Positions 1 to 6,618 of a stretch of DNA of 8,786 nt are shown here, one piece after another (positions within the stretch are counted from its first letter, which is position 1; each line of letters starts with the position of its first letter). The notes under the pieces were generated by a model. The model saw only the letters and a list, made by a program, of their open reading frames with translations. It was not told where the DNA came from and did not search any database. Origin of the DNA: Heyndrickxia sporothermodurans (GTDB taxonomy: Bacteria; Bacillota; Bacilli; Bacillales; Bacillaceae_C); the NCBI RefSeq assembly GCF_016785185.1, contig NZ_JAEKDY010000132.1; one strand, given 5' to 3'. The translations under genes and the position numbers were made by a program.

Positions 1-42
1 CTCCCATTCCTTACGCAATTCTGGATTATTTCTTTGGGACAT
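1..42 (-). CDS. N-terminal fragment of an unidentified protein, truncated by the window edge
   Basis: Only the first 14 codons are visible (reading MSQRNNPELRKEWE); the gene continues beyond base 1. The start is supported by a near-perfect Shine-Dalgarno GAGGAGG at 50-56, seven bases before the ATG at 40-42. The peptide is hydrophilic with no signal sequence. It follows the mutL terminator, so it is a separate transcription unit on the same strand. I do not recognise it with certainty. The short polar start ending in an ELRKEWE-like stretch is reminiscent of small IS66-type accessory proteins (TnpA), but fourteen residues cannot decide that. It is not MiaA or Hfq, which lie a little downstream of mutL in some bacilli. 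That a gene starts here is fairly likely; its function is unknown. Confidence 0.6.
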   Translation of the reverse strand, partial: MSQRNNPELRKEWE

Positions 43-186
43 AAAAAAACCTCCTCAAACTTTGATTTGAAGAGATTATCTCACAGGTACTATATATGTT
101 AATAGGTGTATTCTATTTGACTCTTACGTTTCTACATGTTATCCATTCATAACTTGTCTCGTTCTTCATCGTGATCAATTGATAAT

Positions 187-227
187 AAAAAGGCAAAACA
201 CTAAAATTTCTAGTGTTTTGCCTTTTT
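187..227 (-). terminator. Rho-independent terminator of mutSL
   Basis: A perfect 17-bp stem (arms 187-203 and 211-227) encloses a 7-base loop, beginning 7 bases past the mutL stop. The stem ends in A5/T5 runs, so on the minus strand it closes in a T-run at 191-187. Because the other side also ends in six Ts (223-228), it could work in both directions. It separates mutSL from the partial gene at 42-1. Confidence 0.9.
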
Positions 228-233
228 TAAAAC

Positions 234-2123
234 CTACATAACCCTTTTAAACATCTTTTCCATATCATAAACCGAATAATGAATTATAATCGGTCTTCCA
301 TGCGGGCATGTGAATGGATCGGATGCTTGTCTTAATGAATCGAGTAATGCTTGAATTTCGTCATTTCGCAAATGATGGTTAGCCTTTATCGACCCTTTAC
401 AACTCATCATAATGGCCGCTTCTTCTCGCAGCTTTTTAATATCTATTTTTTTCATAGAAAGGAGCTGTTCGATCATTTCTTCAATAATTTCTTGCTCTTC
501 CCCTTTTGGAAACCAAACGGGGTGGGAACGTGCAATAAAGCTGTTATGTCCAAACGGTTCGAGAAAGACTCCGACTTTTTCAAGTTCATTCAGATTTTCT
601 TGTATCTTTATCGATTCATCAGTCGAATATTCTAATGTCAAAGGTACTAGTAAATCCTGCAATTCATTCGTAACTCTACCGACCTTTTCACGAAAGTATT
701 CATATTTAATTCTTTCTTGTGCTGCATGCTGGTCAATGATATATAAACCTTTATCGTTTTGAGCAAAAATATAAGTACCGTGCATTTGCCCGATAGGATA
801 TAATGGAGGAATCCTTTCACTCTCTTGAGTTATTTCTTTAAGTTCACTTTCGTCATATACATTCCACCCATTTGTTTCCTCAACTACTTCCGGAAAAACC
901 GGCTCATCATTTGTCATTTGTTGATCGTTATTTCCTACTGGTAGGACGGGTTCATATAATTTTTTCATTTCTTCTTGTGGAAGAAGCTTTTCCTTTTGTG
1001 GAACAGAGTATGGATTATTTTTTTTATATTGTTCAATATAGTCTTTTTCAGTTGTTGGCAAATGATCCAAATTCATGAACGTTTGTTCAGCTTTTGGAGT
1101 TTGTTTAACAACAGGTGACATCCCATTTGGAATTAACTCACGCTTTTTGAATGCCGTTTTAATTGCATCGGAAATAAGATGATTTAATTCTTGTTCTTTA
1201 CTAAGTCTTACTTCCAACTTAGCAGGATGAACATTTACATCCACTAGGATAGGATCCATTTCAATTGCTAATAGGACGATAGGGAAACGTCCGATCGGTA
1301 ATAATGTATGATATCCTTCCTGAATCGCCTTGACAAGTGCATAATTTTTTATAAATCGCCCATTGATCATCGTCGATACATAATTTCTAGAAGCTCTTGT
1401 GATTTCTGGCATAGATATATAGCCATTAATCTTAAAATCTAATGACCTAACGGAAATGGGAATCATATTTTTAGCAATATTGACTCCGTAAATAGCAGCC
1501 AGTACTTGTCTTACATCACCATTTCCATTTGTTTGTAACAGCGTTCGATCATTATGACGTAATCGGATGGATACTTCAGGATGGGCTAGTGCTAAACGAT
1601 TCACAACGTCTGTAATATTTCCTAGTTCCGTATGAATCGTTTTCATATACTTTAATCGAGCCGGTGTATTATAAAAAAGATCTGAAATCGTAATGTCTGT
1701 GCCGCGTCGACTAGGGGCTTTTTCATGTACTGTTATTTTCCCCCCATCAATCACTACTTTCGTCCCTGGATGTTCCTCTGTAGCGGTGATCATTTCCAAA
1801 TGGGAGACTGAGGCAATACTCGGTAATGCTTCGCCCCTAAAGCCTAATGTTTTTATCCGAAACAAATCACTTTCATCTTTTATTTTACTTGTTGCATGAC
1901 GTTGGAAAGCAATTAATACATCGTCTTCTTCGATTCCTGATCCATTATCAATAATCCGAATTTTATTTAGACCCGCTTCCTCTACATCAATTTCAACAAC
2001 GGAACTACCTGCATCAATCGCATTTTCCACAAGCTCCTTAACAACTGATGCTGGTCTTTCAACTACTTCCCCGGCCGCAATTTTATTTGATAATACATCG
2101 TCTAATTGAATAATTTTTCCCAC
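234..2123 (-). CDS. mutL: DNA mismatch repair endonuclease MutL
   Basis: MutL couples mismatch recognition by MutS to strand incision and repair. The 629-residue protein has a GHKL ATPase domain at about 1-330, with NKIAAGEVVERP at 13-24, ENAIDAG at 33-39, DNGSGI at 59-64 and GFRGEAL at 94-100. A variable, charged linker (about 332-436) precedes the C-terminal dimerisation/endonuclease domain. The metal-binding endonuclease motif DQHAAQERIKYE (464-475), SCKGSIKA (574-581), CPHGRP (606-611) and terminal FKRVM are all present, so this is the nicking type of MutL found in bacteria without MutH. QDLLVP (489-494) matches the sliding-clamp-binding motif of Bacillus MutL. The start codon is GTG (2121-2123), with GGTGAG at 2129-2134 five bases upstream. 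It lies 13 bases after mutS, clearly the second gene of a mutSL operon. Length and ends agree with B. subtilis MutL as I recall it. Confidence 0.98.
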   Translation of the reverse strand: MGKIIQLDDVLSNKIAAGEVVERPASVVKELVENAIDAGSSVVEIDVEEAGLNKIRIIDNGSGIEEDDVLIAFQRHATSKIKDESDLFRIKTLGFRGEALPSIASVSHLEMITATEEHPGTKVVIDGGKITVHEKAPSRRGTDITISDLFYNTPARLKYMKTIHTELGNITDVVNRLALAHPEVSIRLRHNDRTLLQTNGNGDVRQVLAAIYGVNIAKNMIPISVRSLDFKINGYISMPEITRASRNYVSTMINGRFIKNYALVKAIQEGYHTLLPIGRFPIVLLAIEMDPILVDVNVHPAKLEVRLSKEQELNHLISDAIKTAFKKRELIPNGMSPVVKQTPKAEQTFMNLDHLPTTEKDYIEQYKKNNPYSVPQKEKLLPQEEMKKLYEPVLPVGNNDQQMTNDEPVFPEVVEETNGWNVYDESELKEITQESERIPPLYPIGQMHGTYIFAQNDKGLYIIDQHAAQERIKYEYFREKVGRVTNELQDLLVPLTLEYSTDESIKIQENLNELEKVGVFLEPFGHNSFIARSHPVWFPKGEEQEIIEEMIEQLLSMKKIDIKKLREEAAIMMSCKGSIKANHHLRNDEIQALLDSLRQASDPFTCPHGRPIIIHYSVYDMEKMFKRVM

Positions 2124-2136
2124 TCGATCTCACCAC

Positions 2137-4710
2137 TTAACCTTTTAACTTTTTTTGCAATTCATATAAAGTATTCATTGCTTGTAACGGATTTAATTCT
2201 AAAAGATTAATATCTTTCAGCTCTTCTACAATTTTCTTTTCTTTTGATGTAATCTCTTTTTTTACTTTCGTGTCTGTCTCTTCAAAAAGGGAAAGCTGTT
2301 TTAATGAGTGTTCTTCTTTCTTAGGCGCTACTTGCTCATGCTTATTATTTTGGTTCTCTAATTGACGAAGAATTTCATTTGCCCGCACAATCAATTCTTT
2401 TGGCAGTTCGGCAAGTTCCGCAACATGAATACCATAACTTTTATCTGCCGGTCCCTCTTTAATTTTATGCAAAAATACTACCGTTCCATTTTGTTCAATC
2501 GCGCTAACGTGAACATTTTTTAGTTGTGGGAGTGTTTCGGCCAATACTGTTAATTCATGATAATGTGTCGAGAATAATGTTTTTGCTCCTATTTGCGTAT
2601 GAATATATTCAATGATTGCCTGTGCAAGCGCCATTCCATCATAGGTAGATGTTCCACGGCCAATTTCATCAAAGAGGATAAGACTGTTTTTTGTAGCATT
2701 TGCAATAGCATTTTTCGCTTCTAACATTTCTACCATAAATGTACTTTGTCCAGAAATTAAGTCATCGGCAGCACCAATACGAGTAAAGACCTGGTCAAAT
2801 ATTGGCAAAATCGCCTCACGAGCCGGAACAAAACAACCGATTTGAGCTAAAATTGATGTCAAAGCAATTTGTCGCATATACGTACTTTTCCCTGACATAT
2901 TAGGTCCCGTAATTAACAGCAATTCTCTTTCTGCATCCATGTAACAATCATTTGGTACGTATTCTTGTGCATTCATTACTTTCTCAACAACAGGATGGCG
3001 CCCTTCTTTAATTATTACCTTTCGTTCTGAATTAAACAAAGGTTTAACATAATGTCTTGACTCACTGATAGTCGCAAAGCATTGTAATACGTCGATTTCG
3101 CTCACTATTTTCGCGAGGTTCTGTAGTCTAGGAATGTACTCTTTTACCACTTCACGAATTTGCAGGAATAATTCGTATTCAAGTTCAACACTTTTTTCCT
3201 CCGCTTGCAAGATCAATGATTCTTTTTCTTTAAGTTCGGGTGTAATAAACCGTTCTGCATTTGCTAATGTTTGCTTACGATCGTACCGACCTTCTTCTAG
3301 TAAATGTAAATTCGACTTTGTTACTTCAATAAAATAGCCAAATACACGGTTATAACCGATTTTCAAAGATTTTATTCCTGTTCTACTTCTTTCTTCCTGT
3401 TCAAGTTGTGCAAGCCAATTTTTGCCGTTTCGGCTCGCGTCCCGATACTTATCTAGTTCCTCATTATAGCCATCTTTAATGATCCCTCCTTCTTTAATAG
3501 AGAGTGGAGGGTTATCAATAATTGCTCTCTCAAGAACATCTACTAACTCTTCACACGGATCTAGTTGCTCAACGAAATCTAATTCTAGCTGCTCTATTAA
3601 TTGTCGAATGATCGGTATTTGCTGGAGTGAACTTTTTAATTGGATTAAATCACGAGCATTCACATTTCCAAAAGCTACACGGCCAGCCAATCGTTCTAAA
3701 TCGTATACTTCCTTTAATTTTTCCCGAATATCTTGCCTTTCAAAAAAGTGCTCGATAAATGTTTCGACAACCAGTTGTCTTTGTTCAATTTCCTTTTGAT
3801 TAATTAATGGTCGGTCAAGCCAGTGTTTTAGTAAACGCCCTCCCATTGCAGTCATTGTTTCATCTAACAACCATAGTAAAGAACCTTTCTTACCTTTCGA
3901 ACGAATGGTCTCTGTAATTTCGAGATTACGTTTTGAATAATAATCTATTTTCAAAAATTGGTTGATTTCAACAATCGCTACAGGCTGTAAGTGATCTAAG
4001 TTTCTTTTTTGAGTACGATACAAATAATTAAATAGGCGAATAATAGATATTCTCATTGAATGTTCGTTAATAGTCGATAGTAGTTTTCGATAATCCGGTT
4101 TCTCCGAAATATCGTCTTCTATGGAAATTGTCGCATTCAAACGTTCTTGCAATTGTTTTTGCAAATGATCTTTAAATTGTGATTGTACAACCACTTCTTT
4201 TGCACCAATTATTGATAATTCATTTAATACGAGATCAAAGTGATTCTCAATTATCGTTACACTATTCTCTCCAGTCGAGAGATCTGTATAGGCGATTCCA
4301 TATCCATCTTCGAAAGTTGAAATGGCTGCTATATAATTATTTTCTTTTTCCCTAAGACCTTTACCTTCCATTTTCGTTCCAGGAGTAATAAGCTGAACGA
4401 CTTCTCTTCTTACAACACCCTTTGATTGTTTAGGGTCTTCTACTTGCTCACAAATAGCTACCTTATGACCTTTTTCAATCAATACGTCGATATAATTTGC
4501 AGCAGCATGATAGGGAACCCCACACATCGGGATTCGCTCGTTGCCACCGCCATCACGACTCGTTAATGTAATTTCAAGCTCTTGAGAAGCCTTTAACGCG
4601 TCTTCAAAAAACATTTCATAAAAATCACCTAAGCGAAAAAATAAAAAGGCATCTTTATAATCTGCCTTTACTTGTAAATATTGTTGAATCATCGGAGTAT
4701 ATTGACCCAT
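2137..4710 (-). CDS. mutS: DNA mismatch repair protein MutS
   Basis: MutS recognises base mismatches and small loops in newly replicated DNA and recruits MutL in an ATP-dependent way. The 857-residue protein is full length for the MutS1 family. The mismatch-binding Phe-X-Glu is FYE at 30-32 in domain I. Connector and lever/clamp regions follow, and the ABC-type ATPase has Walker A GPNMSGKST (602-610), the DDLISGQSTF signature (649-658), Walker B LILFDEIGRGTSTYDG (677-692, D681/E682) and the STHYHEL H-loop (714-720). QLSLF at 805-809 matches the beta-clamp-binding motif near the C-terminus of Bacillus MutS, followed by a lysine/glutamate-rich tail and the C-terminal dimerisation segment. The ATG at 4708-4710 has AAAGGA eleven bases upstream (4722-4727), a slightly long spacing. 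An earlier in-frame-looking ATG at 4716-4718 is followed at once by TAG. It is first in an operon with mutL. Confidence 0.98.
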   Translation of the reverse strand: MGQYTPMIQQYLQVKADYKDAFLFFRLGDFYEMFFEDALKASQELEITLTSRDGGGNERIPMCGVPYHAAANYIDVLIEKGHKVAICEQVEDPKQSKGVVRREVVQLITPGTKMEGKGLREKENNYIAAISTFEDGYGIAYTDLSTGENSVTIIENHFDLVLNELSIIGAKEVVVQSQFKDHLQKQLQERLNATISIEDDISEKPDYRKLLSTINEHSMRISIIRLFNYLYRTQKRNLDHLQPVAIVEINQFLKIDYYSKRNLEITETIRSKGKKGSLLWLLDETMTAMGGRLLKHWLDRPLINQKEIEQRQLVVETFIEHFFERQDIREKLKEVYDLERLAGRVAFGNVNARDLIQLKSSLQQIPIIRQLIEQLELDFVEQLDPCEELVDVLERAIIDNPPLSIKEGGIIKDGYNEELDKYRDASRNGKNWLAQLEQEERSRTGIKSLKIGYNRVFGYFIEVTKSNLHLLEEGRYDRKQTLANAERFITPELKEKESLILQAEEKSVELEYELFLQIREVVKEYIPRLQNLAKIVSEIDVLQCFATISESRHYVKPLFNSERKVIIKEGRHPVVEKVMNAQEYVPNDCYMDAERELLLITGPNMSGKSTYMRQIALTSILAQIGCFVPAREAILPIFDQVFTRIGAADDLISGQSTFMVEMLEAKNAIANATKNSLILFDEIGRGTSTYDGMALAQAIIEYIHTQIGAKTLFSTHYHELTVLAETLPQLKNVHVSAIEQNGTVVFLHKIKEGPADKSYGIHVAELAELPKELIVRANEILRQLENQNNKHEQVAPKKEEHSLKQLSLFEETDTKVKKEITSKEKKIVEELKDINLLELNPLQAMNTLYELQKKLKG

Positions 4711-4754
4711 ATTCTACATAATCCTTTCCGTACAACTTACTATTTGATTCTCCT

Positions 4755-4763
4755 ATTATATCA
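4755..4763 (-). promoter_or_regulatory. Predicted extended -10 promoter for mutSL
   Basis: On the minus strand this reads TGATATAAT, a perfect extended -10 element (TGn followed by consensus TATAAT), 45 bases before the mutS ATG. No good -35 hexamer lies 16-18 bases further up, which fits an extended -10 promoter. It would let mutSL be expressed independently of the VOC gene upstream. Prediction only. Confidence 0.6.
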
Positions 4764-4818
4764 TAATCTATTTATTTTCTTTATTGAAAACAACATTTGG
4801 AAACAAATAGTGATGCCT

Positions 4819-5193
4819 TTATTCTTGAGTAAACTCCAAAAATTCAAGACGATTTCCAAATGGATCGCTTACATGAATACGTGACCTACCTTCTATTGCG
4901 GGTTCTTCTTTAATATCAATTTGGTAAGCAAGTAAAATCCTTTTTAGCTCCTCAAGATTTGTCACAATTAATCCCGGATGAGCTTTCTTCGCTTCTCTAA
5001 AATCTTCTTCAACTCCGATGTGCAATTCTTGATTCCCATATTGAAACCAGCAGCCCCCACGTCCTTTTAAAGTTTCCGGCTTCTTAATTTCAGGTAATCC
5101 AAGGATCGTACCATAAAAAAATCTCGCTTTCTCTTCACAGTCTTTTGGAGCAGCTAATTGAACATGATCAATACCATTAAAAAGAAATTTCAT
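4819..5193 (-). CDS. VOC superfamily (glyoxalase/dioxygenase-fold) protein, function unknown
   Basis: This 124-residue protein looks like a single-domain member of the vicinal-oxygen-chelate superfamily. It opens with the beta-strand motif FNGIDHVQLAAP, continues with a helix ending FYGTILGLPE, and has a second module ending DPFGNRLEFLEF. Residues placed like the metal ligands of the family are H10, H58 (QELHIGVEE) and E117. The family includes glyoxalase I, ring-cleaving dioxygenases, epimerases and fosfomycin or bleomycin resistance proteins; the sequence here does not allow a choice. No signal peptide or membrane segment is seen, so it is probably cytoplasmic. AAGGGGAG lies about eight bases before the ATG at 5191-5193. 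It sits alone between the cotE terminator and the mutS promoter, so it appears to be an independent gene with no evident role in repair or coat assembly. Confidence 0.88.
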   Translation of the reverse strand: MKFLFNGIDHVQLAAPKDCEEKARFFYGTILGLPEIKKPETLKGRGGCWFQYGNQELHIGVEEDFREAKKAHPGLIVTNLEELKRILLAYQIDIKEEPAIEGRSRIHVSDPFGNRLEFLEFTQE

Positions 5194-5233
5194 CAGGATT
5201 ACTCCCCTTTACGATGTATTTACATATATCATA

Positions 5234-5262
5234 ATTCTATTGCGATAGGAATGCACTTACAG
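5234..5262 (-). promoter_or_regulatory. Weak sigma-A-like promoter candidate for the VOC gene
   Basis: CTGTAA (5257-5262) is separated by 17 bases from TAGAAT (5234-5239), 41 bases before the VOC start codon. The -10 matches five of six consensus positions, but the -35 only three of six. A promoter is expected here because the cotE terminator lies just upstream, but the exact site is uncertain; TATGAT a few bases further downstream is an alternative -10. Confidence 0.3.
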
Positions 5263-5302
5263 AAAACTTATGGGAAGTCATAAGAATTTAATAATTTCAT
5301 AC

Positions 5303-5332
5303 AAAAAGAAAAACTAGGAGAGTTTCTCCTAG
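5303..5332 (-). terminator. Rho-independent terminator of cotE
   Basis: An 8-bp stem (5314-5321 with 5325-5332) and a 3-base loop are followed on the minus strand by T5-C-T5 (5313-5303). It lies 24 bases beyond the cotE stop codon and isolates cotE from the VOC gene. Confidence 0.85.
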
Positions 5333-5356
5333 CCCTAATTTCAATATTATGCGTGC

Positions 5357-5899
5357 TTATTCCTCTTCCGAACCTACTAAAAAGTCTGGATTTAGTTCTT
5401 CAAATTCTTCATCTAGTTCATCTTCCCAATCCTCATCATCACAGTCACGGCCCTCTGGATCAATAGCTACACATATTTTTGTTTCCCCAATTACTTCAAC
5501 AAGGAATTCTCTTTCACTGTTGACAATCACTTTATTGCCATTTGGTGATATTACTGCTTCGATACAATTAGGTTGCTGCAGTACTCTTGCAACAACTTCC
5601 TTATCGTCAAGGCAATCCGGGTCACGATAAATCAATTTAACAATATCACAGTATTCCACTTTTTCTGTGACAACAGATGTTTTCGTATTGTCACTATGAG
5701 AATACCAGACATTTATATCGTATGAGCCATTTATTTCTACCTTTTTATCAACTTTTTTGGCTTCATACTTATGGTTTATAATCCAGCCACCTAATATGCT
5801 CGATGGATGATGCGGTGGACAGATCGTATGATTGGACTGTGTAAATTTACGTCCTTTCGCAACGACTGCTTTAGTTATTATTTCTCTATATTCTGCCAT
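5357..5899 (-). CDS. cotE: Outer spore coat morphogenetic protein CotE
   Basis: CotE is made in the mother cell during sporulation and forms a layer on the forespore surface that recruits outer coat proteins. The 180-residue product matches the family in length (B. subtilis about 181) and in signature segments: EYREIITKAVVAKGRKFT at 3-20, SILGGWIINHKYEA at 34-47, DINVWYSHSDNTKT at 61-74, VLQQPNC at 106-112 and SPNGNKVIV at 118-126. The tail (about 151-180) is very acidic and ends FLVGSEEE; in B. subtilis the C-terminal region mediates contacts with coat proteins. It carries six cysteines (27, 84, 96, 112, 143, 153) and a His/Cys/Pro-rich patch at 24-31. The ATG at 5897-5899 is preceded by a strong GAGGAGGT. 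A sigma-K-type promoter and a terminator flank it, so it is probably monocistronic. It sits between ricA and mutS, close to the B. subtilis arrangement. Confidence 0.97.
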   Translation of the reverse strand: MAEYREIITKAVVAKGRKFTQSNHTICPPHHPSSILGGWIINHKYEAKKVDKKVEINGSYDINVWYSHSDNTKTSVVTEKVEYCDIVKLIYRDPDCLDDKEVVARVLQQPNCIEAVISPNGNKVIVNSEREFLVEVIGETKICVAIDPEGRDCDDEDWEDELDEEFEELNPDFLVGSEEE

Positions 5900-5930
5900 T
5901 CGAGCGAAACCTCCTCATTTATTTTCATTT

Positions 5931-5958
5931 CATCCTATGCATGGCAATCGTCTATTGT
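5931..5958 (-). promoter_or_regulatory. Predicted sigma-K-type promoter of cotE
   Basis: AC at 5957-5958 is followed after exactly 17 bases by CATAGGATG (5931-5939), on the minus strand. This matches the published sigma-K pattern AC-N16/17-CATAnnnTA except for the last base (G for A). The start of transcription would fall roughly 20-25 bases before the cotE ATG and just upstream of its ribosome binding site. In B. subtilis cotE has both sigma-E and sigma-K promoters; I find no convincing sigma-E site here. Confidence 0.55.
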
Positions 5959-6054
5959 GCGAATAATTTCTTGATTCCCTAGGTCTGACTAATTGCTGTA
6001 CATTTATTGTGAACAACTAGTTTAGAAGATCTCTGCTAAGTAAAATTACTAAAA

Positions 6055-6083
6055 AGTTTATGGGTTATTTCACTATATGTAAA
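6055..6083 (-). promoter_or_regulatory. Weak promoter-like pair upstream of cotE
   Basis: TTTACA (6078-6083) and TAAACT (6055-6060) are spaced 17 bases apart on the minus strand, in the otherwise empty ~280 bases between ricA and cotE. It resembles a sigma-A promoter but lies over 150 bases before cotE. The same stretch contains two CATAnnnT strings, so an early sporulation (sigma-E) promoter nearby is possible, though the -35 spacing is wrong for it. Confidence 0.25.
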
Positions 6084-6146
6084 CAGGATGGTTGTGTTCT
6101 AGGCGCTAGGTTTTTAACGTACATTAATTCTTTTTTTGTTTTATAG

Positions 6147-6178
6147 AAAAAAAATAAGCCATCAACTTGATGGCTTAT
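6147..6178 (-). terminator. Rho-independent terminator of miaB-ricA
   Basis: A perfect 11-bp stem (6154-6164 with 6168-6178) with a 3-base loop is followed on the minus strand by seven further Ts (6153-6147). It starts five bases after the ricA stop codon and should cleanly end the miaB-ricA transcript. Confidence 0.92.
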
Positions 6179-6183
6179 CCATA

Positions 6184-6615
6184 TTAATCACATCTACCTG
6201 CTGTACTGTTTCTCACTTTAGAGCCTGTTTCACCTGCTAGCAGGTCACCTCCAGTAGAAGTAATAATTTCGTCTGTTACGGTACTTGAAATAGTTGCAGC
6301 AACAATTTGTAATAAATCATTTACATCAGCTTGTGATTGTTTAAATTCCTGCACAATAGGAATTTCATCCAACTCTTCTTCAATTTTCTCGATTTTTTCC
6401 TCTACCATTTTTAATGCTTCTGTTTTTCCATAATGCTGAAAGTTTACCGCTTGCTTTTGTAAACTCTTAATGCTTGCAATCATTTCACGAACTTTTTGAT
6501 TTTCATTGATTTGTGCTTCAGCACGTTTAAAAAAGTCAACTTCTTCTGTTTCCGAGATCATCTTTGCTACTTCTGTTGCGCGTTCAACAATTTCATCTTT
6601 CGTATAACGTTTCAT
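6184..6615 (-). CDS. ricA: RicA/YmcA, subunit of the RicA-RicF-RicT (YmcA-YlbF-YaaT) complex
   Basis: In B. subtilis RicA (YmcA) joins RicF (YlbF) and RicT (YaaT) in a complex bearing Fe-S clusters that speeds phosphorelay activation of Spo0A, is needed for biofilm formation and competence, and works with RNase Y in mRNA maturation. The product is helical and charged, with the family core KMISETEEVDFFKRAEAQIN near the N-terminus, LQKQAVNFQHYGKTEALK in the middle and the conserved DEIITSTGGDLLAGETGSKV near the C-terminus. Its single cysteine lies one residue before the end, like the lone cysteine of B. subtilis RicA implicated in cluster ligation. I chose the ATG at 6613-6615 (143 residues). 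A TTG directly before it would add one residue; GAGGTG upstream suits either. It begins three bases after the miaB stop, so the two are probably translationally coupled. Confidence 0.95.
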   Translation of the reverse strand: MKRYTKDEIVERATEVAKMISETEEVDFFKRAEAQINENQKVREMIASIKSLQKQAVNFQHYGKTEALKMVEEKIEKIEEELDEIPIVQEFKQSQADVNDLLQIVAATISSTVTDEIITSTGGDLLAGETGSKVRNSTAGRCD

Positions 6616-6618
6616 CAA

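Noticed and set aside
72..82. Palindrome GAGATTATCTC upstream of the partial gene
   Set aside because: A short 11-base AT-rich palindrome with no recognised regulator match; not enough to call an operator.
234..2123. Plus-strand open frames inside mutL, for example 351-635, 412-762, 872-1078 and 1693-1899
   Set aside because: They lie wholly within a well-conserved mutL on the other strand and have serine/phenylalanine-rich composition typical of antisense frames, with no recognisable domains.
3134..3799. Plus-strand open frames inside mutS
   Set aside because: Antisense shadows of conserved MutS domains; their composition is that of reverse-complemented coding sequence and they resemble no known protein.
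4785..4808. Small hairpin ATTTG-GAAA-CAAAT after the VOC gene as a terminator
   Set aside because: A five-bp, mostly A-T stem without a proper T-run on the minus strand; too weak to call.
4681..4884. Plus-strand open frame spanning the mutS start and the VOC end
   Set aside because: It overlaps the mutS start, the mutSL promoter and the VOC C-terminus, and has no ribosome binding site or family resemblance.
5349..5630. Serine-rich plus-strand open frame over cotE
   Set aside because: The serine runs are the complement of the acidic CotE tail; it is an artefact of that composition.
6055..6082. CATATAGT and CATAAACT as sigma-E -10 elements for cotE
   Set aside because: An ATA exists upstream of the second, but only 13 bases separate it from CATA, shorter than the usual 16-18; the first has no ATA at the right distance.
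6097..6115. CTAG-GCG-CTAG followed by five Ts on the plus strand, as a possible terminator
   Set aside because: Only a 4-bp stem with a 3-base loop, and no plus-strand gene ends nearby.
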